Position numbers and translations under genes: made by a program
Part shown: positions 11,314 to 23,377 of the stretch, one piece after another
Layout: every line of letters starts with the position of its first letter
How positions within the stretch are numbered: position 1 is the first letter of the stretch
Origin: Rhodocollybia butyracea
Lineage: Eukaryota > Basidiomycota > Agaricomycetes > Agaricales > Omphalotaceae
Assembly (NCBI GenBank): GCA_015501585.1
Contig: JADNRY010000387.1
Span: 1-57,363, forward strand
DNA: 57,363 bases
Direction of reading: 5' to 3'
Notes under the pieces: model-generated
Told to the model about the DNA's origin: nothing
Databases searched by the model: none
The model's input: only the letters and a program-made list of their open reading frames with translations

Positions 11314-13384
11314 CTAGACCTGACATCCTGACATCTCATTGTCATATGTACTGTTGTGACCAGCCAATTCTTCATTTTTGTGCTCGATACCTGCCATAGG
11401 TAATGTCCTGGTCATATTCTGCAGGGGAAGGGCTACCGGATGACTGTGAATAGACCAAGATCTTCCACCGTCTTGTACGAGATCTTTGCCATTCAGCATA
11501 GCTAGAAGAGAATTTGTATATACTGTGAACCATGCCATCATTTAGATTGATATTCTTAGAAGCCATCCAAATGGAAATTCACGCTGTCCAATAACAAACT
11601 CTGCGGCACTGAACCAAAATGAATCTGGTGCAATGCCAACCTGCCATACAAGTCAGACAAAAGCATAAATGCTGCGGAGAGACTACATACTGCTAATGCT
11701 TCCACTAGTGCAACCACGCTGTCATTGTCATTTAATCAAGTTCTAGACAATGCTTTCCACTACACAAAAACACTACACTTACGATGTAAAGACACACCTG
11801 TTCACAGCGTATAAGATCAGTGTATTGATGATTGTTTCTGTCCTAAGAATTGCACAACATTAGTACTAGCACCAATAAATGGATGGGCTGACCTTTGAAA
11901 GCCTGTACGTTTTTTGTACAAAAGAACACACAAAGATCCAGCTATTGCAAAGTCTACTGGTAGCTGGGTGATAGCATAAGGGAGAAATCCAACAGATTGC
12001 TTAGTTGAATACTCTGCAAATGTTTTGCTTGGTGCCCTGTTGATTATTTGAGTGGGTAATGATAATACAATGCAATTTCAAAAATGCACCTACATGAAGA
12101 TCACAACAGCTTCAATAGCATAGGAATCACAGAGTAGTGTAAAAGTAAGAAGTCCGAACATACCAAGGCCCCATCCTGTCTCAAGCAATCAATGAATATA
12201 TCCTAATTACCTGTACAGAGAACAAACAGGGAATACTGACCAAAATGTAGAATGATGAATATCATCTGTTGATTCAAAGAAACTCAAGACTTCAAAAAGT
12301 ATGTAAAGTGATAAACTACCCACAATTACTGCAGTCAATGATATGCGCAGCCAGGTTTTCTTACACACTGAGGATGATTAGAAGGGCTCAGGCCCAGCCC
12401 CGTGACACATTGCAATTGTTTAAAACCTACACTTATATACAATTGACACAAAATATCTAGAAGTGTTAGGATAACTGATCAGCGACAGACCCGGTACTTT
12501 ACTAGTAGTATATGTATAGGTCAGGGACTCACGACTGACAGATGGTGACCACAATTACCTGAACCATGAAACAAGAAGTTAGAGCACATACTTATCTCCA
12601 GTCGCAGAGACAACTCACATTGATACCTACTGAGGCCTGTGGTTTGTTAGATGGGCTTTAACCAAATAGCTTGAATGAGCTCAACACTTACTGTTATAGA
12701 CCTGTAGTGCCAATAGCTAATGGATCAACATATCTTGACCAGTAATGAAAATCTGTATATACCATGTGGTATCAAGGATGGCAGCCTCATTGAATGCATT
12801 TGTTACCTAAGCATGTGTGATGGTAATGAGCTAATTGCTATGCTGTCACAAAATATTGATGTATTCACGGAATAGTGATAGACTGTAGTGCACACTAGTT
12901 TGCAGCCGAGATTTAACAGAATCTCTGCCATCTGGTCCTCAAAAATACATACCAACTGCAGTGTGAATTGTGTCAAGCAACCTAAGGATTTCAGTCAGAC
13001 AAATTACATGGATAGATGAAGCAATTCATTAGTTGTCTACATACCAAAGGCACAATACCTTAAAAAGAATATCTAAGTAGTACTCCAGAGCAGAAAACAT
13101 AGAAAGTTCCAACATACCAGCATTCTGAGGAAGGTAGAGCTCCTTAGAGGGCGGTTGAAGAATATGTAGGTCTTCAAGATGAAAAGATAATCAGTTGACA
13201 ATCTTAAGAGGGTGTAAATATAATCACTTGTGCCAATGTCACTCCGTACATAGAAGCCGAAAGCCATGAACCAATCAGACCGGAGCCTAGAAAAAAACAT
13301 AGATATAGACCAATGTGAATTATGTCCACTGAGGAGCTTGAGAAATCAAGGCTCACCATTGGTAGCATCGAAGAAAGAAGACAT
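11314..13384 (-). CDS. DUF6534-family multi-pass membrane protein (paralogue A)
   Basis: The gene runs from ATG 13384 to the stop at 11314. The first exon encodes MSSFFDATN, then an intron (GTGAGC..CTAG). The next exons give GSGLIGSWLSASMYGVTLAQ (first membrane segment) and TYIFFNRPLRSS, then short exons. Later exons give LPYAITQLPVDFAIAGSLCV and, last, VYTNSLLAMLN. The short N-terminus, the GxLIGxxLSxxxYG segment, the rtgf stretch and the NSLLAxLN end fit the basidiomycete DUF6534 family of seven-helix membrane proteins of unknown function. Introns are about 50-60 bp. Exons between about 12430 and 12000 were not fully resolved, so integrity is likely but unproven. It is closely related to the gene at 39300-41388, including about 140 bp of upstream sequence. 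Confidence 0.7.
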
Positions 13385-13499
13385 GCCTTCAGTCGCAAGG
13401 GCACAAGAGCGGCCTAGAGGGGGAAAGGTCACAAGGTTATATGCTGGGAGCTGCCTGTATAAGTATTCAATGATGAACTCAACCTCACATCATATTGAT

Positions 13500-14013
13500 T
13501 GATCAACATGCATGAACACCACCATACTCATTGTTTGTCACGTCCGGGTCACCTCTTGTTCCCTCTTGCTCTTACATAATATATGTAGAGAATCAATAAA
13601 TGAATCGTCCTTGAAGCAAACTTTGCTCGTGGCCGGTCAGATGCAAATCACATTTCAGAACTGATTCAGATGTTTTGACTCACCCTGAATCACATCCTGA
13701 ATCGCCCTGATTCACCATGGTTGACCGTAGCTATTATCACTTACATGTCATCAGCAAACTCATGATCAGCCAGTTTGCTGATGTGATGATAGATAATCAT
13801 GTCTGCAATTTTATGATTACTTCAAAAAAAAGGATTCACCAATGTAATTTGATCAATTATCAATGTTCCAACTTCCAAGCAAAACACAAGGTTGGTTTCA
13901 CTTGGGAAAGGCAGTACAAAGTGTGCTGTTATATCTATAAAGACATATCAGGCAGATTTGCACAACCTGAGTTTTGATTCAAGCAGGACTATTCATTGTC
14001 ATAGAGGAGAGCA
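13500..14013. other. Intergenic region with a hairpin
   Basis: No gene is visible. CATCAGCAAACT at about 13750 is followed after roughly 11 bases by its complement AGTTTGCTGATG, giving a perfect 12-bp stem. The sequence may be a decayed LTR or MITE; I could not establish ends. Confidence 0.4.
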
Positions 14014-14015
14014 TA

Positions 14016-14162
14016 CTGTCCCATTTTGATCACTTCGTAAGCACGTGATCTTATTGCCCATAAATTTAAATCCAAAAAAATCGGAAAATTCAAAAGAAAA
14101 ATAATGGCGGGGTTTTCGGAAAATGGCTGGGACCGACTTACGAAGTGATCAAAATGGGACAG
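14016..14162. mobile_element. Small TA-flanked MITE (Tc1/mariner-like)
   Basis: This 147-bp element has 26-bp perfect terminal inverted repeats beginning CTGTCCCATTTTGATCACTT. It is flanked by TA at 14014-14015 and 14163-14164. TA duplication with a short non-coding interior is typical of mariner/Tc1-related MITEs. The interior is A/T-rich and encodes nothing. Confidence 0.75.
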
Positions 14163-14422
14163 TATTCTGGCCCTTCCAACAAATACTTCCAACCTATTCA
14201 GATACTGGGATCTGTAAGTACTTGTGAATGAGTTGGAATTGTGGGCATCTTTAGTTTGTCATGAGCATAATATATTTGTTTAGTACCAGGGGATATGTAG
14301 TAGTTGTACCTAATTTATAATAATCTGTACTTTAAAACATTATGTAGTCTTGGACACATCAAGACACGTCAAGATTGAAGAGACCTGCAGAATTGACACA
14401 TACTATGCAAGAGGGTGGTAAT

Positions 14423-17400
14423 TAGTGATGTGCCGGCTACGGCTCAGGGCCATTGAGCCCCCAAAGCCGGCCGTCTTTGAGCCTAGCCTGGCCCCAGCCG
14501 TCATAGGGCTCAGGAGGGCTCAAGGCCCGGCTCAGAATTTCCAAAGCCTTGAGCCGGGGCCTGAGCCGGAGCTCAGCGCTTAACGAAGCGCTGGGCGGCA
14601 GGCAGAAAATCGAACTGTGCAGCTGCACGTGTATCCATTACTTATCGCAGATTTTATCGCCGGTTCAACACTTATTTTCGGAGATGTCAAATCAGGCCAA
14701 AAAAGAAGCCTCTTCACGTTGGCGCGTAGTTCCTTCAACCCGACTGACAGATGCTGCAAACGCAGATCCTAATCAAGTTCTTCCATCTCAAAAGGCAGCT
14801 GTACAACGTGCACAGGCTGAAAAAGCCGAAAAGGAGCGGCTTTTAGTTGGAGGACAATCGGAGAAGGGCACTGAAGGTATGTTATCAATATATTTCTGTT
14901 CCCTTTCATATGATAATCTCTATTGATATAGAATTGTCTGCACGGAAACGTAAAACTCCTCCAGCCAATACTATCAGCGATGATCACGAGTACCAAGCTG
15001 TAGAACCGGGGGATCTTTCCGGAACAGAATCCAATGTGGATATACCAGAAAACAACTCAACGCAGTGTATGAATTCTCCCTGTTTCTAGTCGTGCCATTC
15101 ATTGATTATCTATTGATAGCAAAGAAGGCACGCGTCGAGGCGGCACCTGAAGATGACACAATTAGTGTATCCGACGACAATGATGAGAACACAGCTGCAA
15201 AGCCGCAGATCTCCCGCGCGAGTGATGTGAGGCATTTCTACACTGTAGCACCGCATCTTCTTGGTAGCTCTAAAGGACGACGGAACTGCAATCTCTGCAG
15301 GTAGGCTTAAGGCATATTCAGATGTGATGTACTCATAAATAATCCACACTGAGTAGCCAAAATTTTGTTGATCAAATCTCGACTTTACGGCGCCATCTCG
15401 GGTTAAAGCATGAGGTATATCATTTGCTCGATGTTCTGCTATGTAATAATTGTAATCTTTGTAAGTTTGAGTATCGGAAGTGGGCAAAGGCAAATAACTT
15501 TACCTCAATGATACCAGCCGATACAAAGGCTCGTAAGGCTGCCGCGCTCGCAGCTTCTGCTTCTCAAACGCTTATTCATGACCATGCAACACCTCTCCCA
15601 CCCAAAGTTCATGTTGCGCCATATAGCGATGAACTCTTCGAACAAGCAGCACTTGAATGGCTTATTGAAACTGATCAGGTATGTCTCATCTTTCTTTGTG
15701 AACTCCATTAACTCTATTTCTTTTCAGCCCATCGCCGCTCTTGAACATCCTAAATTCAGAGCCATGATTAATGTTGCTGCACGTGCAACTTCAGGGGTAA
15801 AACTTCCAAACCGTAAAGCTACACGTCGCGCTATCATCAACTTATTCAAGAAAAATCTATATGAGTTACGGACTCGTTTTGCAGTATGATCCTCTGTCTT
15901 ATTGAAAGTCTTGTACTAAAACCTTTGATACAGAGTGACATAGTATCTGGGAAGATTTCGGTCACATGTGATGCATGGCAAGCATCCAACGGTGATGCAT
16001 ACTTTGCAGTTACTGGTCACTGGATTGAGGAAGCGTCTCCCGGAAAATGGAGTCTTCATAGTGCGCTATTAGGTTTCACACAGATGAACACTGCTCACAG
16101 TGGTCCTCTTCTTGGCCGAGCACTCTTCAAGATTTTTTGTCGCTTAGGAATCATTCACAAGGTAAGTCTGAATTGTAAATTATACTGAAACTCGTTTAAC
16201 TACCACTCCTAGATTGGCTGGATTACATGTGACAATGCCGCCAACAACAATACCATGCTTGAATTTGTTGCGCGGCTGATGAATGCTCACAAGTCCCGTG
16301 CAGGAATGGGGAAGTGGTGCTATATCGATAATCATATTCGGTGAGTGGCTTCCTTGTTTTATTTTTTTGAAAGCCATAACATTAAATTTACAGTTGTTTG
16401 GCACATATCATCAACCTTGCTACACAGGCTATTCTCAAAGCCCATAGTAAAGGCCACCACTACGACCCAAAGAACCCAACAGCTCATGAGCCTGACGTGG
16501 ATGAAGCTGTACGTGATGAAATTGCTCTTGTACGGGCAATTGTTGTCAAGGTATCATTTTTTCCCCATCACAGTACACTCTCTGAGTATTATAATTGTAG
16601 GCTCGCTCATCTGCAAAGCGTGGCCAATTGTTCAAGGATATTCAGAAGCGGGATGATGTTGCCCAGATTTACCAACTCCTTCTGGATATGGCCGTTCGTT
16701 GGTCGTCAACATTCATCATGCTCAACCGCGCTGAAAAGCTCAAAAAAGTTATTTTTGTTTCTTTTGTCGGTGGAGATATTATTGATGCGGTGGACAGTTT
16801 ATTAAGACATTTATTTATGAAATCGGGAGAGATGAAAAGAATCGAGAAAAACGGCACAAGATTGATGCACTTGAGCTATCAGATGAGGAGTGGGAGCGTG
16901 TAAGCGTAATGCTTGATATCTTAGGGGTACGTCTCTGTCCCATTCAATTTGGTAGTCATACTGGACTTATTATGATCTAGCATGCAGATCGTGCACAGCA
17001 GACCTTTTCCTCTGAGAATGAGCCCTCTTTGCATGTTGCAATTCCCGCATTGGAAGCGTTACATAGCGCATGGTCAAAGTGTATTGTCAAGGATAAGTAC
17101 GCTGATTTTGTAGAACCTATTCAGGCGGGTATCAATAAGCTTTCCAAGTACTACGATAGAACAGGAGACTCGTCGGCATATGTTCTATCTATGAGTGAGC
17201 TTCCTTTCATAATATAATAAGCTCAAACTCAACTATATTTCCATCCAGTCTTAAGCCCAGGTCTCAAAACGTCTCATATCATAAAACACTGGGACGTCGA
17301 GCTTCAAGTGAGTGTCCGAAAACTCACAGAGAAAATTGTATGTTGTCATTTAATTAATACATATTTACTGACACCGTTTAGTTCAAGGAATGTTACACAG

Positions 17401-18247
17401 AGATGTATGGATCAACAAGTGCCGCGCCTTCGAAGTCCAAATCCGGCTCTACTGCAGGGAAGCGTAGGGCACTCCTACGGGAACTGTCTGATGACGATGA
17501 CAGTGATGTCGAGCCATCAACCTCCAGCATCTCATGGGCACAAGAGTTTGCTAAATACTATGATTCAACTGACACGATACCTGAGGGAATGTCTGTTGTG
17601 GAATGGTGGGGCGTAAGTGACTTCTATCATGCTCACATACATATTACTTACAATCTGATTAGCTTAATGCCCAGCGGATACCAGTCTGGGGCTCACTAGC
17701 ACGGGATTTTCTGGCTATTATGGCATCATCTGTGTCAAGTGAAAGGGCATTCTCTGCGGCAGGAATCACTATAAGTAAAAGACGGAATCGGTTGAAAGGT
17801 GATATTGTTGAAGCACTTCAATTTCTTAAGTGTATGATCCGTCGAGATCTATTATTTCGGGAGGACATGGCACCCGATGATGAGCTGGAGCTGGAGATGT
17901 TGGATATGACTGAAGGTGCGGCAGCAGAGCTAGACAGGTCAACTTTAGTTGCAGGTGACTCGGGATGGATTGCACTTGACGATGGTGATGGAGAATGGGA
18001 AGATAGTGAATAGATAGTGAATAGCTTAATGTAGTGTTCACTAGAGGTACCCGAGCCCTAAGTAAATGTACTATTTTAGCGCCCCAGTCCAATTTTTTTA
18101 GCACCTGGCCCCGGCCTGAGCCTGAGCCGGCTTTGAGCCGGCCCTTCCTGGGGGCTAGGGCCCGGCTCAGATTTTTGACGAGCCCTGGCCAGGGCTTTTG
18201 AGCCGTAGCCGGGGCTTCTGAGCCGGGCCCCAGCCGGCACAACACTA
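14423..18247 (+). mobile_element. Complete-looking hAT transposon
   Basis: The element is 3.8 kb. The left end reads TAGTGATGTGCCGGCTACGG. The right end, read inverted, gives TAGTGTTGTGCCGGCTGGGG, so the TIRs match with a few differences. Both subterminal regions (about 14440-14580 and 18100-18240) are packed with GAGCC/GGCTC words, probable transposase-binding repeats as in other Ac-like hATs. It contains one 15-exon transposase gene with no stops. The flanking 8-mers (GTGGTAAT and GGTGGCCT) share only a GTGG core, so the target duplication is imperfect. That suggests either flank mutation or that the ends need shifting by a base. Confidence 0.85.
14684..18013 (+). CDS. hAT (Ac-like) transposase, 15 exons, 869 aa
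   Basis: Exons: 14684-14876, 14932-15066, 15120-15300, 15357-15414, 15466-15678, 15728-15883, 15934-16161, 16213-16340, 16394-16550, 16601-16747, 16798-16926, 16981-17194, 17249-17337, 17382-17612, 17663-18013. All junctions are GT..AG and phases agree, giving 869 codons without a stop. A BED-type zinc finger is at about residues 166-188 (CNLC then HLGLKH). The catalytic core has VTCDAW (first Asp about 325), ITCDNAANN (Asp about 395), CLAH at about 432 and RW at about 516. The C-terminal dimerisation domain (about 760-810) contains SSVSSERAFSAAG and RNRL. The product should cut at the TIRs and reinsert the element. The start ATG was chosen because it begins the first frame that joins exon 2 in phase. 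The intron at 16748-16797 has a weak donor (GTTATT). Whether it is expressed cannot be seen. Confidence 0.88.
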
Positions 18248-18412
18248 GGTGGCCTACATGCGCGGGGTGGAGGAGGGGCAAGGTGTGCTAGCTGTTCTGA
18301 TAGCAACAGAGATACTGATAGTGATCAACAACAACAACAACCTCGATCTCAAACCCAACCATCTGAAAACTCAAATGAGCAGAGCACCAGGTTTTGACCA
18401 AGCAGCAGCACT

Positions 18413-19078
18413 TAGAGATGTCCACGAGTCCAAGTCTTCACAAGTACTCGCAGGTAAGATCCGTGGGAAAACCCGCAAGTATGTGACTCGCGGATCCCAG
18501 GATCCGTTTCCCACGGGTCAGGCGCGGGTCACAAGTCAGACATTTGCAATTTTCGGTCGACTTGCAAGTACTTGTGTGACTTGTGCAAGCAATATGAACT
18601 CATATATTTGTTGTTGGTGATCAAAACTTACAGTAATTAATAGTATCATATTTATTATAGTACTTATCAAGTACTGCCACACATGTTTGAGGTTGTAGAC
18701 AGCTCACAGCGACTGAGCGCTTATTTTAGCGCCCAATCGCCGTAGGCTGTCTACAATCCAAAGCCTAACTGTCAGTACATTTTTACTTCATACCATAGTA
18801 TGAAATTAGTGTAACAAGTAAAGTACAGGTTTTAATAGCATTATACACTGTACAATCACTGTATGCAAGTAAATAATGGTAAATACTTGTGAATATAGCT
18901 GTAACTACTTGATTAGTGTGCGGATCCACAGGTACTTGTGAGACCCGCAAGTAATACTTGCGAGTCAGTGACCCGTTTCCCACGAGTCAGCCGCGGGTCA
19001 CGAGTCAGGCCTTTTAGGCCACAAGTACTTGCGCTCCAGATCCAAGTATACTTGGATCCGGACTCGTGGACATCTCTA
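18413..19078. mobile_element. Non-autonomous hAT MITE with perfect 8-bp TSD
   Basis: This 666-bp element has ends TAGAGATGTCCACGAGTCC and the exact inverse. It is flanked by the identical octamer GCAGCACT at 18405-18412 and 19079-19086. No coding sequence. The subterminal arms are rich in AAGTACTTGCGAG-like words. A 64-bp hairpin sits at 18693-18756. It belongs to the same family as 35349-36050, but its TIRs differ from the autonomous hAT next to it, so that transposase is probably not its source. Confidence 0.92.
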
Positions 19079-19178
19079 GCAGCACTCACCCAAAAATGCA
19101 TGGACCTGAGCTCAGGACACAGATATAATAATTATCTACTTGCTATTAGTAAGTATTAGCTTGTATGATTTTTTATTG

Positions 19179-19605
19179 TTATAACAAGACAGGTTTATAA
19201 TTATCATATTGTAATCATTAATCCCGCAGGCACGTAAACTTCGGGCAGGCACGCTAAAGCCTCGTTTACGCTGTCAAAATATCCCCAACCCTAACCTCTA
19301 ACTTTCGCGCTGCGCGCAAGCCGCCTACGGTGGCACCTAACCCCTAACCCTAACCCTAACCTAGCCTAGCCTAACCTAATAAAAAAGAATAACAAAATGT
19401 TACCAGTAAGGATTGAACTACCAACCCGCTGATCACACCCTCGTGATCCCGTTGACACCCGTTGACAGCAGCAGAACCATTCTGCCATACGCACATGAGA
19501 ATCTCTGATGGGCATTTAATTATGTGGCACCTGTCATTATGTACACTTGATAATAGCAAGAAATAATTGTAAAATCTCTAGACTTGTTATAACAAGTTAA
19601 TAATT
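19179..19605. repeat. Repeat with telomere-like tract and tRNA-like region, copy 1
   Basis: The unit is bounded by palindromic TTGTTATAACAAG words (about 19177-19190 and 19584-19596). It contains a CCCTAA-type tract at about 19336-19376 and a GC-rich stretch with CGCGCTGCGCGC. Read on the minus strand, it also has a tRNA-like Pol III promoter region (about 19390-19500). A box-like TATGGCAGAATGG is followed by B box-like GTTCAATCC. An inverted, slightly longer copy lies at 50485-50968. It resembles a tRNA-derived SINE or composite element, but this is not proven. Confidence 0.6.
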
Positions 19606-19619
19606 ATTAAAAGCGTGTT

Positions 19620-20172
19620 GGATAATGGACCTCATTTAGAACTTTGGGAAATGTGATATCACTAACTGTCTTCACATCAGAATCTCTTAGTCAAGAATCC
19701 CTTGCCCAAAGCTGTGAAGCCTATGCGCGGTTGGAGGACCTCCGTAAGCCTTAAGTAGTGAGTTGAACATGTTGGGAGGAGAATGGTGGCACAAGTGGTG
19801 GCATGAAATCTGTAACCCCAGTCGAGGGCTGCATATCCAGGCAGAAGGGCGAAAGGGGGACTCTGTACCCGAGACGGGTGCGAAACTGAACGAGAGAGAC
19901 TGAGAATACTTAGTAGAAGGTTAAGTTGCTTTTTTATTATCATGTGATCGAGAAATATATAGGCAGATAAGATAGTAGATATCTATATAACTGTCACAGA
20001 GCTAGATCCATGAATTCCTTCAGCAGAAAATCATCCTTCGGCTCTTGCCCAGGCATCAACTCGGTCCGGTATCCTTTTGTACTAACGTCCATGTCAAAGA
20101 ATGATACTAAGCCCCCGGCGGCTCGTAACAGGAGAGGCCGTACCGCATATCACTAGAGATATCCATTGGGCA
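19620..20172. other. No recognisable gene
   Basis: Mixed-composition sequence. I see no motif-bearing frame, no RNA gene and no clear repeat boundary here. It ends at the target octamer of the hAT at 20173. Confidence 0.3.
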
Positions 20173-20832
20173 TAGTGCACGAAAAGTTCAGTCCTGAACC
20201 TGCGTCTGGACTGAACTTTTTAGGACGCGACTCCAAGTCTGGTTCATGGTCCTGCAATTTTCTGGACCGGACCTGAAGTCCGGTTCGGGGTTCAGGTAAT
20301 CTTGAAAAATTGAGACGCGTTCAAGACGCGTTCGGACGCGTCCGGACCTAAGCTGTTCTATATCTCAATTGGTAAAAAAAATGGCCTGGATCTTGTTGTT
20401 CTGAGCATATTTCTTCCGGCGGTGCACTTAAGTATAAGTACTAAATTCTGCAACTGTGTGAATGCAGCAATTCCAAATGTTTCAAGCACTCCAAAAATCT
20501 AAAGAGTGCCTATCCAAATGGTCATGGCTCAGCAACCCAGCAGGCAGCAACATGTTTGGTTGTAGATCTTATGGCCACATTAGATTTTATGGCCACATCA
20601 GATTTTTACAAGTTTGAAGATGGTACTTGATATTTGGAGCTACATATAATGATAATTTCTGGTGTAAATAGTCTTTTGATTATGTATTTCATGTCTTATA
20701 GTCCGGATGCGTTCTGAACCTGAACCGGACGGAAGTCCAGCGGACCAAATTTTCACAACCGGACCAAAAGTTCGGTCCTCCGTCCTGACAAAGTTGCTGT
20801 GAACCGGACCGAACCGGACTTTTTGTGCACTA
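20173..20832. mobile_element. Second non-autonomous hAT element
   Basis: This 660-bp element has termini TAGTGCACGAAAAGTTCAG and, at the right end read inverted, TAGTGCACAAAAAGTCCGG. The flanking octamers are ATTGGGCA (20165-20172) and ATGGGGCA (20833-20840), which match at 7 of 8 positions. Both subterminal regions carry many GGTCCGGTTC/GGACCGGA words, the typical hAT subterminal pattern. There is no coding capacity. This is a third TIR family, distinct from both hATs to its left. Confidence 0.82.
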
Positions 20833-21067
20833 ATGGGGCATCCCCAGGGCGCAGATCGCAAAGGAATGGCTAGCTCCGAGCACTGAGATGTGACTGTGCT
20901 GCAAATGCAAGGTGGCAGAAGACGAGGTCAAACATCCACCTCTGATAAGTGAAATGAACAACACGACAGAGGAAAGCCACTCGGCGCTTAGATGGACAAT
21001 CTTTGTTGTTTGTTAGCTCGTGGGCTCAAGCTGGGATCAGATTCATAGTCGCCAGAGGGGAAAAAGT

Positions 21068-21185
21068 ATGGAAAGCAAGAAGGGCCTGCCACCTCGGATC
21101 AAGATTTTTGACGTAGCCGAACTGATGTTGCCAAATCGAGACATGGACCTCGGGCACTCATTACAATTATGTAAATCTATTACTA
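21068..21185 (+). repeat. Left arm of a ~120-bp inverted-repeat pair
   Basis: From TATGGAAAGCAAGAAGG to about 21185 this sequence reappears inverted at 23378-23493, with few differences. The 2.2-kb interior holds no recognisable transposase. The pair could be long TIRs of a decayed DNA element or an inverted duplication. Confidence 0.6.
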
Positions 21186-23377
21186 TTTATCCATTGGTAC
21201 GCCGTCGGTTGAGAAAAAATGCTAAACACGCTGCAAATCAACAGCAGAGTATACTACTGCCTCATATATGGTCACGGCGGTGTCGTAAAGATGGTCGTGA
21301 CCGTGCAAAGTAAACTGTGCCAGTGACCATGTTGCCATCCCCCTTTACCTGTTTTTGAGCCTACCATTTGTAACCTGAGTGCTGAGTTCATCAAGGGCTC
21401 ATTAGGAGGCAAGCACAATATTCAGGTCAGCTCGAGCCTGTACAGAATTGCCACTGAATTGATTACCCAGGCCCGGGATTTATTGCTGTTTGATGTTAGA
21501 GATGATCTAGGGGCTCCTTCGGTTGACGAACATGATTCAGAGATTCAAGAAGAGCTAACAACTCTTTCTCTGTACCAGAAATCAAACCTCATTGCTATTG
21601 AGATTCCAAGCATAGGCCAGCCTTCCAGATTCCATTCATGATTCTTCTATGTAGTATGGGATAAGTAAGTACAATATCCCTCAGTAGTACACTTGAGTGT
21701 TAATCTACTGGATTAAATTGCACTTAGTAGTACCTGTAGAATGAGTCATACTTGTATAAGTAACAGGCACTGATTACCTACTAGTAAAGCTACTTAAACT
21801 CACCCCAAGACAAGCCTTCAGAAGTAAGTACACTTGACTGTAATCAACTGAGGGCACTGATGTAAGGGAGAAGTTTGAAACATACTAGATAGAAATCTAG
21901 ATGGGTGAACAATTCAAGGTCAATTCTGAGTCAGATGTGGGTAATTCATAATAGTTAGGTTTTCTAGTGAGTCTGTCTAGCTACTCCTAAGTTACAAGTA
22001 ATTAGTCCTTTAAATACGAGCAAGAATTTCAGATTGAATAAATGGTTTATTGAAATAAGTATGTCCTGGTGGGTGTGTATAAGTCGTGCTACATGCACAA
22101 CTGTGCATGTAGTTCAGCAAACCACGTGGCAGTTCACTGGCACTGGGCAGCATGTACAAGACTGCCATACTTGCCATATTGGTCACAGCAATGTATTAAG
22201 CAGCTGTTCTGTGTTGAAGGGAGTACTATGGGAAGAGGAGGCCTGCCCCCCTTTTGCTTCCGACGTAGATGGGACGTGTTTCGGTCCTGGTTTAATTTAT
22301 CCTCCCATGGGGAGCTTCATTTTTCCTTGCCTCTTTTATTTAACCTATGTATCTCGTTTATCTGAGTGCCTTTCTATGACTTGGCAGTTTTGTGCATTTA
22401 CTTATATATTCAGGACACGTCGTCCTTTCCCCTCAGTCGTTTACTTTATCTATTTATCTGTGGAACTCATACTTACGCTTATACATGTAGCCATACTTAT
22501 TTGTGTTTACAGGTACTTACCGTTCTCAATATGAGTTGGTTGTATTGCACACTTCTGAGGCCATACTTATTTGTGTTTTACATTTTGTCGCTGGCTCACT
22601 GGTAAAAGGTACTGCCAGGGAGAAGAATGACTCCAGGATATAAAGATGTTTTTTTTGGAAACTAGAAGAAAACTGAGATGCCACAGATTTTTCTAGTTTA
22701 GTTTCAATAGTGACACAAGATGGCAAGCTTCTATTACTGGACCTACAGGCAATTATGACTTTGTTATGACTTTAGATTTAACCAAAGATTTGGAAACCCC
22801 AGAACTGACAGCCCCTATAATAGGAGTCCAAGTAGTGCAGTGTGATTACTTATTATTTCTGACGGCACTGAATAGTATGGGCTAGGGCTTGTCACCGTAT
22901 TTGTAGCCTACGGAGTGCGGCTGTAAGTTACCGTACTGTAAGACCTTCGAACGAGCTGTATTTTACCATACCGTTACGCTGTATTACGCCGTATATGACA
23001 CATCATCACATGCACGTATAACGACTTTTTCTTGCAATTCTGAAGCACAGAATAAGAGCCTTAAGCCCTTGTCAAGATACATGCAAAATAATACCATTCA
23101 CCACATATTTGGGGCCAAAGGAGTTCATTGTCACGAGTGAACCTAAGGTACAGTCCGTATACAGAATATGGCCGTATTTTGCCTGTACTGTACCATAGGA
23201 GACGAGAAAATCTCTGTACTGTATACATTACATATGGTGAAGAGCCCTATACTACTAATGGGCGCACACTCTCACGTGAGGCATACATAGAGCACTTAGC
23301 CTTGTACTTTTAGCTAAGGGCATTTAACTTCTCGTCCGAGAACAGAGCAATGAGAACAGCAGTGATAAATAAATTGG
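21186..23377. other. Interior between the inverted-repeat arms
   Basis: An open stretch at about 21380-21641 gives an acidic peptide (LITQARDLLLF..., EIQEELTTLSL) that I do not recognise; it might be an exon of a lost gene. The pyrimidine-rich part at 22230-22600 produces open frames of low complexity that I do not regard as genes. A hAT-like candidate lies at 22883-23249. Confidence 0.3.
22883..23249. mobile_element. Possible small hAT-like element
   Basis: The left end TAGGGCTTGTCACCGTAT and the inverted right end TAGGGCTCTTCACCATAT form an imperfect TIR. The interior is rich in CCGTA/TACGG words, as expected for subterminal motifs. No convincing 8-bp duplication was found, so the limits are uncertain. 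Confidence 0.4.

Noticed and set aside
19330..19380. CCCTAA-type tract as a true chromosome end
   Set aside because: The tract is short, interstitial, interrupted (CCTAGCC variants), flanked by unique sequence on both sides, and part of a dispersed repeat with a second inverted copy at 50.5-51.0 kb.
22034..22605. Overlapping open frames of 70-166 codons as genes
   Set aside because: They lie in a pyrimidine-rich stretch, have low-complexity hydrophobic translations and no conserved motif or intron signals.
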